From: CAYGVT01 sp964353355
GTDB lineage: Archaea; Thermoplasmatota; DTKX01; GCA-020343715
Length of the DNA stretch: 44,382 nt
Direction: 5' to 3'
NCBI GenBank assembly: GCA_964353355.1
Contig: CAYGVT010000034.1
Span: forward strand, 1 to 44,382
Every line of letters begins with the position of its first letter. The stretch's first letter is position 1. The translations under genes and the position numbers were made by a program. The notes beneath the pieces were generated by a model. The model saw only the letters and a program-made list of their open reading frames with translations, did no database searches and was not told where the DNA came from. This document shows, piece by piece, positions 13,521 through 24,300 of the stretch.

Positions 13521-16500
13521 TTGGCGTCACCCCCGAGCCTCCTGCCCAGCACCACGTACCACACGGCCACCGCCAGGAGCGGGACCACGACGACGAACGG
13601 CACGGCCTCCCACCAGTCGTAGCCCTGGGGCACCACCTCGGCCTCCGAGCGGATCACGACCACGCGCTCGGCCCTCTCGTTGCCGATGTCGTCGACCGCC
13701 CTCACGCTCACCCCGTTCTCGCCCATGATGACGGGGACGCGCAGCTTGAAGGGGCCAGGGGCGACGATGACGGGCATGCCGTTGAGCGTGAGCATCGCGC
13801 CCTCGCCCACGACGCCCTCGACGAGAACGCTCTCATCCTCGGTGTAGATGAGCCTGTCCGAGGTGAGCAGCAGCTCGGGCGCGGTCCTGTCGGCGTGGAC
13901 GGTCAGGTTCGCGACCGCGCGGTGGCCGTAGGGGTCCTCGGCCGTGACGACGATTCGGTTGGCGCCCTCGGCGAGCTCGACCTCGAGCATGAACGCCGTG
14001 CCGTTGACCTGGGCGAGCGCGTCCCCGACCTTGACGGTCACGCCCGTCCGCGAGACGTACCCCTTGACCACCACCGTGCGCGCGCTCGTGGAGAGCCCGT
14101 CGGGGGGCTCGGAGGCGAGCAGCTTCACGGGACGGCCCTCGACCCACACCGAGAGGCTCCTCGAGGCGGCGTTCCCGGCGCGGTCGCGCGCGGTGAGCAG
14201 GACCACGTGGTGCCCGTCGACGAGCAGGAGCGTCCTGGCGACGGTGTCCCCCTGCGACACCCAGGGCGATGTCGCGTTGTCGACCAGGACCTCGATCGTC
14301 GCCACGCCGGAGCCGAGGTCCTCCGCATGGGCGACAAGCTCTATGGACCGCGACGACGACAGCACCTCCCCGGTGCCCGGGAGCACCACCACAATCGTCG
14401 GCGCCTCGGTGTCCTCCAGGCGCAGCCCCACCGTCATGGACCTGTCGAGCGTGACCGTGCGCGAGGCCCCGTAGCCGTGGAGCGTCGCCAGGACGGTGTG
14501 GGGGCCGTGGTCCACGACCCCCTCCGGGAGGCGCTCCAGCGCGAGCACGAGCATGGCGGGGGTGGTGCCGCCCGCGTCGGGCCTCGAGGACGCGACCGCT
14601 CGCGCGGAAGAATCCTCGACGCGCACCTCGACCGAGGGCACCTCGTCGGGGTTGCCCCACCCAACCGTGCAGGTCACCCTCCACCACACCTCGATGAGCC
14701 CGCCCTCCCCCGGCGACAGCCTGTCGACCTCGTGGCTGGTGTTCACGAGCACGACGCGCCCCCGCACGACCAAGACCGAGGCCCTCGCCGCTCCGCCGAG
14801 GGCGCAATCCACGAGCATGGCCGTCCCGTCCGTCACGCTCAGGCCATTGACGCTCGGGCCGAGCGTGCAGTTGTCGGCCTCGAGCGAGGACCCATCCATC
14901 TCGACGTCGGCGCCGGTCCCGATGCGCTCGAAGAGGCACGATGTGGCGGACACGCTGGAGGCGCTGGCGTAGAGCCCCCACTCCAGGCAGTCGGTCGCCG
15001 CGCACATGCTGAGAGTCGCGTCGCAGCCGATGAGGCGCAGTCCCCCGCGCGCATTGGTGAACGTCACGCCCGTCGCGACGAGGTCCGAGCCCTCGATGAC
15101 CACGCCGGCCCTGCGGCCCGCCCCGCCATCGAGGTTCCCCACGCCGTTGAAGCCGACCTCGTAAAGCACGACCGTGGAGCAGGAGGCCCAGAACGGGGTG
15201 CCGAGGGCGTACCATGAGCAGCGCGAGACGCGCAGCGACGCGCCGTCCGAGGCCCACAGGCCGCCCCCCGAGCCCAGCGCGACCAGCGAGTCCTCCAAGT
15301 CCAGCTCTCCGCCCCGGACCGTGAGCGCGACCGGCGAGCGGATGGGGGACCCCACGACCCTGCACAGCCCCGTGACCGTCCACTTGGCGGTGGAGTTCTC
15401 GGTCATGAGCCCGTTCACGTAGTTGAGGACCATCGTGCAGTCCAGGAGCTCGACCGTCGAGTTCCAGGCGCACGCGCCCGCGCCGTTGAGGAGGAAGGTG
15501 CACCGCAGCACGCGCAGATGGCCGTTGACGACCCCGACCCCGTAGGCCGAGTTGTTCGTGAAGTAGCACCCCTCGACGGTCACATCGAGGCTCGGCGCCG
15601 TCGAGTCCGGGATGGCGAGCCGCTCGGCGACCACGCCCTTGCCCAGGTCGATGAACCTGCAAAAGGAGAAATTGAGGGAGATGGCGTCGTAGCCGCGCAC
15701 GCCGGTGCTGGCGTTGGAGAGGGTCGACCTCCTCAGCTCCAGCGAGGAGCCGGTGAAGACGTGCACCAGGTTGCTCCCCGTGGACGAGAGCACCTCCCCG
15801 TCCCCGCTCGCGCGGGAGAACAGGGCCACGATGAGGGCGCTCCCCCCGCACCGCCTCACCGTGTTGCCCGCGAGATTCGCCTGGGCCCCGGCCACGACGA
15901 CGATGCCGTCGAACACGATGTCCTCGATGGTGTTGCGCTCGAAGACGGCGCGGGAGAGGTTGAACAACGCCATGAAGCCGTACTTCGTGCCCCTGACCAC
16001 GTTCCCGCGCAGCGCGGGGGACGAGTCTACGATGACCGCGCCCGTGGAGCCGTTGGTGCCCAGCAGCATGCAGCCCTCCACGGAGTCGCCCGTGGAGCAC
16101 GTGAACAGCAGGCACTGGCCCCTTGTGCCGAGGAACGTCACGTTCCGCACGAGGCTGGCGGAGCCGTTGAACGCCATGCCCGTCTCGCCCCCGATGACGG
16201 AGCCGCCGGTGACGCGCGGCGAGCCGAGGTGGCAGTCGAGGCCGACGCTCCCGAGGATGTCCCGTCCCGAGGCGTCGCGCATGTGAAGCTCGCAGTCGAC
16301 GAGCGTCGGATAGGTCCCGTCCGTGCGGACGCCCACGGGGCATCCGCTCGCGTTGCACCGCGCGAGGACGGGCCACCCGCCGAACGTCATGTTGTAGCCG
16401 GTGGCCCTGCAGCGCAGCGCCTTGCAGTCCTCGAGGAGCACGTGGCACCACGAGTTGACGAGGAACCCGTCGATGGCGTCCTCCACGGTCGCGTTGCGCA

Positions 16501-17833
16501 CCGCAAGGTCCGATACCATGCCGAGGACGACGCCGGCGCGTGTGAGGTGGGTCGCCTCCAGTCCGTCCACCACGCCCGAGCCCCCGTCGAAGCTGATGGC
16601 CGTGCGGACCCCGGTGACGGTCAAGTGCCTCGCGTCCACGCGGGAGCCCACGACCATGAGGCCGCGGGGGTCGGTGCGGTTTGCGTCCGGCAGCGTGTAG
16701 GCGATGCGGACCCTGTCGAGGGCGGCCAGGGGGCAACAGTCGACGTAGACGGGGAAGATGGTGTCGACGCAGGAGATGTCGCGCATCGACCCTGTGGACA
16801 AGTAGCTCCTCACGCCCCACGAGGAGGCGTTGCAGCTGACGTTGTCCACCGAGAAGGTGCTCCACCGGAGGTAGAGCGCCTCTTCCGTGGTGAGGCGGTG
16901 CGAGGTCCCCGACACCGTGGCGTTCGCCTCGACGCAGTCCACGTCGATCCAGCACCGCAGGAAGGTGCAGCCGAGCACGGACAGGTCCGAGTAGGCGGCG
17001 AAGACGGCCTCGCCCAGCGCGTCCTCGAACCGGCACCGCAGGACGCTCACGGTGGACACGTAGGCCTCCACACCGAACTGGTCGAAGGCCTCGAACGACG
17101 CGTCCTCGACCGCGAGCTCCCCATCTATGGACAGCACGGCCTGGGGGCATGCGCTGAAGGAGCCTCCCCTCACGGTGAGCGCGGCCGAGCGCACCATCGC
17201 GCCCACGGCGCAGCCGACGAGGTCGCAGCCGTCCATGGTGAGCCGCGCATCGTCCGCCGAGACGACGGCGCGTCCGCATCCGACGAAGGTGCAGCCGCGC
17301 ACGGCGACCGAGCCACCCGACGCCCAGAGCCCCCCGAGGCAACGCTGGACCAGGACGCCGTCGAGCGTCGCGTCCGTGGCCACGTAGATGCCTGAGCCCG
17401 GGCCGCCATCGGAGATGGACGTGCCCGCGTCGCTGACGCTGCCCCCCGTCATGGACAAAGTCGAGCCCGCCTCCGCGACGAGGACGAAAGGGCGGTCCGC
17501 CTGGGAGGGCATGATGCGCGTGCTCGTGCACACGAGCGAGCCCCCTGCGCGCACCTCGACGGCATCGGGGCCGGAGGTCTCCGAGAACAGCACCAGGGTG
17601 CAGTTGTCCAGGGCCAGGTCCCCGAGCACGATGACCGAGCCCCGCACGTCGAGGCCGATGAAGGCGCACTCGACCGTCTCGCCGGTGTCTATCGTCCAGT
17701 CGCCACTGGTCGGCGGCAGGGGGGACCCGAGCGCGTCGGGGGCGATGAGGGCGCAGGCCGCGAAGGCCGCGCCGGCCATCGCCAGCAATGCGACTATGGT
17801 CGCCGCCCGGGGAACACCTCGCAGTAGTCCCAC
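13517..17833 (-). CDS. Giant secreted beta-helix protein, large paralog B
   Basis: 1438 aa from a leaderless GTG 17833 (CATATG box 30 nt upstream; the frame is open further upstream without a better start). Signal segment in the first 30 residues (RAATIVALLAMAGAAFAACALI). A very long parallel beta-helix spans about 35-1030, with VRGCTFVGCG, VLRCRFED, VEGCYFTNNS and VLRCTFLLNG type rungs. A sandwich domain starts near 1049 (WWRVTCTVGWGNP). Ig-like repeats follow, then a juxtamembrane PQGYDWWEAVPF and a membrane helix near 1409-1430. It shares the PQGxDWWxAVPF signature and overall plan with the gene at 21306-25661. First gene of the pair. Likely an adhesin, surface-layer or polysaccharide-binding protein; no catalytic site is identifiable by eye. 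Confidence 0.87.
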   Translation of the reverse strand: MGLLRGVPRAATIVALLAMAGAAFAACALIAPDALGSPLPPTSGDWTIDTGETVECAFIGLDVRGSVIVLGDLALDNCTLVLFSETSGPDAVEVRAGGSLVCTSTRIMPSQADRPFVLVAEAGSTLSMTGGSVSDAGTSISDGGPGSGIYVATDATLDGVLVQRCLGGLWASGGSVAVRGCTFVGCGRAVVSADDARLTMDGCDLVGCAVGAMVRSAALTVRGGSFSACPQAVLSIDGELAVEDASFEAFDQFGVEAYVSTVSVLRCRFEDALGEAVFAAYSDLSVLGCTFLRCWIDVDCVEANATVSGTSHRLTTEEALYLRWSTFSVDNVSCNASSWGVRSYLSTGSMRDISCVDTIFPVYVDCCPLAALDRVRIAYTLPDANRTDPRGLMVVGSRVDARHLTVTGVRTAISFDGGSGVVDGLEATHLTRAGVVLGMVSDLAVRNATVEDAIDGFLVNSWCHVLLEDCKALRCRATGYNMTFGGWPVLARCNASGCPVGVRTDGTYPTLVDCELHMRDASGRDILGSVGLDCHLGSPRVTGGSVIGGETGMAFNGSASLVRNVTFLGTRGQCLLFTCSTGDSVEGCMLLGTNGSTGAVIVDSSPALRGNVVRGTKYGFMALFNLSRAVFERNTIEDIVFDGIVVVAGAQANLAGNTVRRCGGSALIVALFSRASGDGEVLSSTGSNLVHVFTGSSLELRRSTLSNASTGVRGYDAISLNFSFCRFIDLGKGVVAERLAIPDSTAPSLDVTVEGCYFTNNSAYGVGVVNGHLRVLRCTFLLNGAGACAWNSTVELLDCTMVLNYVNGLMTENSTAKWTVTGLCRVVGSPIRSPVALTVRGGELDLEDSLVALGSGGGLWASDGASLRVSRCSWYALGTPFWASCSTVVLYEVGFNGVGNLDGGAGRRAGVVIEGSDLVATGVTFTNARGGLRLIGCDATLSMCAATDCLEWGLYASASSVSATSCLFERIGTGADVEMDGSSLEADNCTLGPSVNGLSVTDGTAMLVDCALGGAARASVLVVRGRVVLVNTSHEVDRLSPGEGGLIEVWWRVTCTVGWGNPDEVPSVEVRVEDSSARAVASSRPDAGGTTPAMLVLALERLPEGVVDHGPHTVLATLHGYGASRTVTLDRSMTVGLRLEDTEAPTIVVVLPGTGEVLSSSRSIELVAHAEDLGSGVATIEVLVDNATSPWVSQGDTVARTLLLVDGHHVVLLTARDRAGNAASRSLSVWVEGRPVKLLASEPPDGLSTSARTVVVKGYVSRTGVTVKVGDALAQVNGTAFMLEVELAEGANRIVVTAEDPYGHRAVANLTVHADRTAPELLLTSDRLIYTEDESVLVEGVVGEGAMLTLNGMPVIVAPGPFKLRVPVIMGENGVSVRAVDDIGNERAERVVVIRSEAEVVPQGYDWWEAVPFVVVVPLLAVAVWYVVLGRRLGGDAK

Positions 17834-17858
17834 GAGGTTCGGAGTAGGGGAGAGGCGT

Positions 17859-17866
17859 TCATATGG
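17859..17866 (-). promoter_or_regulatory. Promoter box of large paralog B
   Basis: CATATGAA on the minus strand, centred about 30 nt before GTG 17833. A second AT-rich tract (GATAATAAACC, 17877-17887) is an alternative that would give a leader. Confidence 0.45.
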
Positions 17867-17958
17867 GTTTTGGAATGGTTTATTATCTAGGGCCCACGCC
17901 CACGATGGCCCAGGGGTCGGGGGAGCGACCGCGGGGGCGAGCACGAAGGTCAGGGAGC

Positions 17959-17973
17959 TGGCCAGTGGCCAGG
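17959..17973. repeat. 15-nt palindrome between the two surface operons
   Basis: CTGGCCA-g-TGGCCAG, perfect 7-bp arms. It lies after the stop of small paralog A and upstream of the promoter of the next pair. It could be an operator or a weak 3' hairpin. Confidence 0.4.
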
Positions 17974-17997
17974 TGCGGTGCTCGGGGGCCTCACGCG

Positions 17998-20900
17998 TCA
18001 CTTGCCGTCGACGCCATCGTCCCCCGCCCGCCCCCTCCTCCTGAGCAGCACGAAGGCCTCGACCGCCAGCACGAGGGCCGAGAGCCCCACGAGGGGCAGG
18101 ACCAGCGACGTCGGCCCCTCCCTGGGAGGAGCGCTGGCGGGCACCATCTCCACGTCGTAGGTCACGCTCGCCGCGTTGCCGTACTCGTCCGTGGCGTTGA
18201 CGACGATGCGGTTGTGACCGGCGCTCAGCAGCACGGTGCGCGAGAAGCTGCCCTCGGGCCCGACGACCATGGCGAATCCGTTGATGACCACCGTCGCGTT
18301 GGCAGCGGTCGTGCCCGTGATGTGGATGTGCGGGGTACCGGTCCGCTCTGGCGGCGCCGGGTTGAGGGCGAGCGGTGGCGTCCGCCTCCAGACCTGGACC
18401 GTTCGCACGACCTCGACGGAGTTGCCGACGCCGTCCGTGGCGATGACGGTTAACACGGTCGTCCCATCGTCGAGCGCGAGCTTGTGGATTACCTCGGGGT
18501 CGGGCGTCGCGACCACCCTGCCGTTGATGGTGAGCCTGGCGCCCACGTCCGTCAGCACCCTCGCGATGATGGAGGAGGCGTTGGTCCGAAGGCCGCCCTC
18601 GGGGGGCCATAGCACCCTGAGGAGCGGTGGCGTCGAGTCCAGCGTCACCGCGGCCTCCCTCGCGGCCAGGTTGGACGCCGCGTCCAGGACCCTGACCGTG
18701 ATGACCTGGAGGCCCTCGCGCAGGGCGATGCGTGCGGTGAACCTCCCCTGGCCATCGACGGACACCTCGAGGCCGTTGACGAACGCCCTCGCCCCCGCCT
18801 CGGTCGTGCCATGGATGTCCAGTGCGCTCTCGTTGGTGAGCGATGGCACATCCTGGAGCGTTATCGACGGGGGCACCGTGTCGACGGTCACCGTGAACGC
18901 GGTCTGGTTCCGGTTCCCCGCGAGGTCGGTGACGTTCACGAGCACGGTGCTGGTCCCCTCGAGCAGCGGCACGAGGATGCGGAACGAGCCGTCGATGGCC
19001 TGCTGGACCCTGCCCCTGACCTCCACGGTCGCGCCCACCGCGGTCCTGCCAGCGACGGGCACGAGCGTCGTGTTGGACAGGCCCCCCGGCCCGGGCTCGG
19101 AGAGCAATATGCTGGGCGGCCGCGTCGTCCGGTAGACCGTGAACGTGCGCTCGACGCGGTTCCCCACGGCGTCGTAGAGCCGGAGGGACAGGGTCTGCAG
19201 CCCGTCCTGGAGCCCCACCCTCGTGTCAAAGGCGCCATCGGGCTGCAGCGGCACTCGTGCGTAGGCGTATGGGAGGACCGCCACCTCGAGGAAGGCGACT
19301 CCGCTGTGCGCGTCGGAGGCGAGGCCCGAGATGCGGGCGCTCGCCTGGTTGGTGGCGATGAAGGCGCCCTGGTCGACCGCGAGGTCGGGCGCGACGCCGT
19401 CGATGAGCGTGACCACGACGTCCAGCGGCTCGCCGAGCGTGTCGCCCACGACGGAGCCCGCGATGCCGGACGCGCTCACCTCGAAGGTGAAGGGACGGTA
19501 GCGGACGGTCTCGATGTGCCCGCCCACCTGGCCCACGGAGAAGTCGTGGTACTCCCACTCGCTGGTCAGGGTCAAGTAGGGGACCGTACCGTTGGCGTCG
19601 GTCGTGAGGCGATGGACGCCGCCCTTGCTGTCCCGGACGACGACCCCGGCCCCTGGCACGGACCTGCGGTTCTGCCACACGACCGACACCTGGGCGGACC
19701 AGACGATGGTGAGCGAGGAGTTGGCATGGCCGGTGAGGTAGACCTCGCCGGCGCTGGCGCCGCCCACGACGTCCCAGAGCGTGTCCTCCGAGACGAGGTG
19801 CGCGTCCAGCAGCACGAGCCAGGGCTCGACCCCGCCCGGGCCCACCACGGGCAGCCCCGCGATGGAGCACCGCCTGAGGTGCGATCCCCCCCATGCCCCC
19901 TGGTCGTGGACCTGGAGCAGCGGGCCTCCCATGGCGGGGCGGCCGAGGAGCGTGCAATCAGTAAGCTCGATGATGCTGGCGGACCACTGGCCGAGCGGGA
20001 GCGTCGTCCCGTGCGCCTCGAGGCGCTCGAGGTCGATGGGGAACGACACCATGAGCTCGGTCACATTGTCGAGCACGAGCGTGCCGTTCCCTGCCTCGAT
20101 GCGGACGGGCTCCCAGTCGTGCGGGCTGTCGTCCACCCCCGGCACGAGCAGCGCGCCGCCGTCCATTCGCAGCGTCGACCCCCTCCCCAGCCTTATCGAG
20201 ACGGGCTGGCTGCGCCGGTTGGCATGTGTGAGGTCGCGGCAGCCGGTGAGGTTCAGCGTCACCCCTTCCTCGAGGACGAGGTTGCCCGTGAGCGAGAGGT
20301 TGCCGCCGACGACCTCCGCGCACGTCCTCACGGTCCAGTTGACCATCGAGCGCCAGTATGGCTCGACGGCCTTGCTGCAGTTGCGGAACGCGCCGTCGAC
20401 GAGCTCGACGTGGGCGAGCAGCCCCGGCGGGTCCCCGCCCTCGCCGGGCTCGGGCCAGATGCCTGGGCCCGCGATCGATTCGAACGTGCAGCCCTCGACC
20501 GTCGCGTGCGAGCCCACGGCGACGCGCACGCCCGTGTTCGCGCGCGTGAACATGCAGTCCCTGACGATGGCCGTTGCGAGGTCGATGGGGCCGACGGGGC
20601 GCTCGTCCATGCCCACCATGACCCCGGCCCCGAGCTGGCCGGTGAACGTGCACCGCTCGACGCGCGTGGCCGTGCCGCCCCACACGAGCACGCCGTAGTA
20701 GGTCTGCCCGATGAAGGTGCAGTCCTCGACCGACGTCCCGAAGGTGGCGATGCCGTACATGCCCTCGAACGTGCAGTTCCGCACGGGGGGCGCGACGATG
20801 CCCTCCGCGATGCACAGGCTCACCAGGCCGTCGCTGAAGGTGGAGCGCTCCACCTGGACGTCCCCGGTGCCGATGAACACGGAGATGTTGGACCAGTCGG

Positions 20901-21309
20901 GCCTCATCCCGAAGGGCGGCCTCCCGCCGTCGTCCACGGTCGAATCCAGGATGCGGACGGTCGAGCCCCGCATCGCCACGAAGGTGTAGCCCACGCCCAC
21001 GCGGGCCGAGCCGAGGCGCGAGCCGTCGAGGATGCGCAGCGCGCCCCCGCCCTCCACGACCAGGCCGTACTGGCCGCCAGCCTCGACGGCGAGCAGCAGC
21101 GTGGAGTTGCGGAGCGTCAGGTCGCCATCGGCCGTGACGCGCAGGTCCCCCCGCAGCATCACGTAGCGGTCCTGGATGACCGTAGTGTCGGTGACTACCC
21201 AGTCGCCCAGGCCCAGCGCGGGGGGCTCGGTCTGCGCGGAGGCGAGGCACGCCACCGCCAGCAGGGCGAGCAGGCACGCGAGCGCCAGCATCGGGACTGC
21301 GCCCCTCAT
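17998..21309 (-). CDS. Giant secreted beta-helix protein, small paralog A
   Basis: 1103 aa. Signal segment 1-26 (PMLALACLLALLAVACLASA). Beta-helix about 30-500 with VRNCTFEG, VEDCTFIGQ, VERCTFTGQ and VRDCMFTR rungs. Sandwich domain near 540 (VSVVWQNRRSVPGAGVVV). Several Ig-like repeats (LLEGTSTVLVNVTDLAGNRN, LREGLQVITVRVLDAASN). Membrane helix near 1066-1090 and a charged tail. Its ATG overlaps the stop of large paralog A (ATGA). Domain order, size and tail match small paralog B; the VNxTDLAGNRNQT segment is nearly identical between them. Predicted extracellular and anchored; function unknown. Confidence 0.88.
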   Translation of the reverse strand: MRGAVPMLALACLLALLAVACLASAQTEPPALGLGDWVVTDTTVIQDRYVMLRGDLRVTADGDLTLRNSTLLLAVEAGGQYGLVVEGGGALRILDGSRLGSARVGVGYTFVAMRGSTVRILDSTVDDGGRPPFGMRPDWSNISVFIGTGDVQVERSTFSDGLVSLCIAEGIVAPPVRNCTFEGMYGIATFGTSVEDCTFIGQTYYGVLVWGGTATRVERCTFTGQLGAGVMVGMDERPVGPIDLATAIVRDCMFTRANTGVRVAVGSHATVEGCTFESIAGPGIWPEPGEGGDPPGLLAHVELVDGAFRNCSKAVEPYWRSMVNWTVRTCAEVVGGNLSLTGNLVLEEGVTLNLTGCRDLTHANRRSQPVSIRLGRGSTLRMDGGALLVPGVDDSPHDWEPVRIEAGNGTLVLDNVTELMVSFPIDLERLEAHGTTLPLGQWSASIIELTDCTLLGRPAMGGPLLQVHDQGAWGGSHLRRCSIAGLPVVGPGGVEPWLVLLDAHLVSEDTLWDVVGGASAGEVYLTGHANSSLTIVWSAQVSVVWQNRRSVPGAGVVVRDSKGGVHRLTTDANGTVPYLTLTSEWEYHDFSVGQVGGHIETVRYRPFTFEVSASGIAGSVVGDTLGEPLDVVVTLIDGVAPDLAVDQGAFIATNQASARISGLASDAHSGVAFLEVAVLPYAYARVPLQPDGAFDTRVGLQDGLQTLSLRLYDAVGNRVERTFTVYRTTRPPSILLSEPGPGGLSNTTLVPVAGRTAVGATVEVRGRVQQAIDGSFRILVPLLEGTSTVLVNVTDLAGNRNQTAFTVTVDTVPPSITLQDVPSLTNESALDIHGTTEAGARAFVNGLEVSVDGQGRFTARIALREGLQVITVRVLDAASNLAAREAAVTLDSTPPLLRVLWPPEGGLRTNASSIIARVLTDVGARLTINGRVVATPDPEVIHKLALDDGTTVLTVIATDGVGNSVEVVRTVQVWRRTPPLALNPAPPERTGTPHIHITGTTAANATVVINGFAMVVGPEGSFSRTVLLSAGHNRIVVNATDEYGNAASVTYDVEMVPASAPPREGPTSLVLPLVGLSALVLAVEAFVLLRRRGRAGDDGVDGK

Positions 21310-24300
21310 GCCCCCTCCTCCCCCCTGTCGGGCCTGACGATGGCGTACCACTCGGCCGCCATGAGCAGCGGCAGCAGGATGGCGAAGGGCACGGCCGACC
21401 ACCAGTCGGGCCCCTGGGGCGGCTCCTCCTCGGGCAGCCTGTCGACCAGGATGCGCACCTCGGCGGCGTTCCCCACGGCGTCGGTCGCCCTGACGACGAC
21501 GAAGGACTCCCCCATCCCGACAGGGAAGCTCACGTCGAAGGCGCCGTCGCGCACGAGCACGGGCACGCTGTTGATGGTGAGCTCCGCGTCCGCGCTCACG
21601 TTCCCCCGCACGGCGACCCAGCCGAGCGTGGTGTTGACGAGCCTCGACGACGCGACCGAGAGGCCGGGCGGCGTGCGGTCGACCCAGAGCGTCACGTTCC
21701 CCTCCGCGCGGTGCCCGTAGGCGTCGGTCGCCTCCACCCTGATGGCGTTAGCGCCCTCGTGGACGGCGAGCTCGTGGCGGAACAGGTCGCCCTCGACGGT
21801 CGCGAGCGCGCCGTTGACGCGGACGGTCGCACCCGCGCGCGATACCAGCCCCGCGACCTCGACCGCGGTCGCGTTCGAGGAGCTCGCGTCCGCGGGCGAG
21901 CCGATGGCAAGTGCCAGGGGGGTGGTCTCGACGTTGACGACCAGCGTCGCGTTGGCGGCGTTGCCCGCCCAGTCGACGCACCGCAGCGAGACCACGTGCT
22001 GCCCGCTCGTGACCTTGAACGTGAAGGTGAACGATGCACCCTGGGAGACGACGGGGCTGGGCCCGTAGTCCAGGCGGGCCTCCACGGTGCGCGTGCCCGA
22101 GCCCGCGTCGACGGCCCGGCCGAAGACCTCGACGGTCCCGCTCCTGGACCACGTCTCGGGCGCAGGGGGTGATACCAGCTCGAAGGTGGGCGCGGTCTCG
22201 TCCAGCAGCCTCAGCTCCACGTCGACGGAGGACGTGAGCTCGAGGGTCCTGCTCGCGTTGAAGCCGTGCAGCTGTGCGGACACGGTGTGCGGGCCCTTGA
22301 GCGAGAGGCCACCCGCGGTCCGCGAGTAGGCGAGGAGGAGCGTCGCCCCAACGCGACCGTCCTCCCGGGGCGAGCCCCGCGCGACGGTCCTCCCCGAACC
22401 GTCGACGACGGTCACGATGGCCGCGGGCAGCTCGGTCGCGTTGGCCCACACGACGCGCACGGAGACGTACCACCAGGCCTCCAGGACGCCTCCGAGCTGG
22501 ACCCTGGCCGTGGCGGGGTCGTGCGTCGTGTTGACCAGGACGGCGGTCCCACCGGACACATCGATGCCAGCGACCGCCATGCCGCCGATGGAGCTGTTGC
22601 CAAGCCTCGCGTCGACGTCGTGGAGCTCGAGCCCCGACCTAGACAAGGAGAGCTCGGTCCGCTCCGCGTCGACGGTCGAGGAGGCGGCGTACAGGCACGT
22701 GCCCGTCGCGATGCGGGTGATGGTGCAGTTGGAGAGCGCGAGGTCGGAACCGGTCGAGTAGACCCCGTAGAGGCTGCACTCCACGATGGTCGTGTTCGCG
22801 AGGGTCGCCGTCGATTCGATGAGCGCGAGCCCAGCGTCCGCGCGCTTGAGGGTCGTGTTCGTGACGGCGAGGGTCGAGCGCTCGATGGTCATGCCCATCT
22901 CGCCCGGGGACGTCGTGCCCGGCACGCCCAGCCCCTCGAACGCGCACTCGACAAGGGACACGTCCGAATCCAGCGCGCGGAAGGCGCACCTGCCCGGGGC
23001 CACCATCTGGACGTCGCGCATGAGCAGCGCACCGTCGTTCACGAACCAATCGCAGCCCGTCCCCACTATGACGATGCGGGAGCCCACGACCTCGAGCTTG
23101 GCGCCGGAGAGCACGCCCATGGCGACGTGCCCGGTCACGTCGGCGTCCACGAGCCTGCACGACCGCTCGACGGTCCACTCCACCTCGGAGCCCTCTGCCA
23201 TGAGCCCGAAGAGCCAGGCCGCGACGATGCTGCAGTCGAGGACCCTTACGGGGGAGGTGGCGTTCCACACCTGGATGCCCGCCATGTTGTCCAGGAGGGT
23301 GCAGTCGATGACGGTGAGGTTCGAGGCGGTCGCGCCGATGCAGTAGGACGCGTGGTTGGTGAAGTAGCACCCCTCCACGCGCACGTCCGTCCCCCGCAGC
23401 TCGCCCAGGGGCTCGACCCTGATGCCCTGGTTGCTGTCGCGGAACTCGCAGCGGGCGACGCGGAGCGCGCGCGCCCCCTGGCCGTGGAGGCCTATGCTGG
23501 CCCACCTCATGGTGGAGCCCTCGATGTCGAGGCTGCTGCCCTGCTGGACGAGGACGTTCGAGGCGCCGGAGAGCTCGAACACATCGCCGCGGCTCGTGGC
23601 CCGGGCGTCGAAGGCGACGGTGAGCGCGTTCGATTGGCAGTCCCGGACGGTATTGCCCTCGAGGTCGACGGAGCAGTTCAGGATGGCGAGCACCCCGTCC
23701 CACTCGATGTGCTCGATGAGGTTGCCGACGAGCCTCGGATGGCTCCGGTCAAAGACGAACACCCCGTAGGAGAGGTTGCGCATGGTGTTTCCCACGATGA
23801 GGGGGCTCGACCGGTTCACCGAGATGCCGATGGTGCCGGCCTGGCCGATGAAGGTGCACCGCGATATCTCGTCCCCCGAGGATTCCTCGACCTCGACGCA
23901 GTGCGAGGATATGTCCCTGAACGTCGTCCCGGAGACCACCGCCTTGGACCCGGCCAGGCGGATGCCCGTCCCCGCGCCGGAGACTGTGCCCCCGACGATG
24001 CTGGGCGCGCCCTCGACGCAGTCGATGCCATAGGTCATGAAGAGCGGGTGTCCGTACCGATCGAACTGGTGGACCGCACAGTCGATGATGCTCGGGGTGC
24101 TCAGGTACACCGTCATGCCCACCCAGCAGCCGGACGAGTTGCACCGGAGCAGGGTGTCCGACGCACCGGAGGTGATGTTGAACCCCGCGGCCCGGCAGTA
24201 GGACGCGATGCAGCCCTCGAGGCGCGCGCGGGAGTAGACCGAGAGCAGGAAGCCGTCCGTGGCGTTGGTGACCTCGACGTCGCGCATCGTGAGGGTGCTC

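Noticed and set aside
15518..17395. 625-aa + strand frame opposite the beta-helix gene
   Set aside because: Same shadow effect; composition is His/Arg/Val-rich with no domain pattern, while the minus strand has a signal segment, rungs and an anchor.
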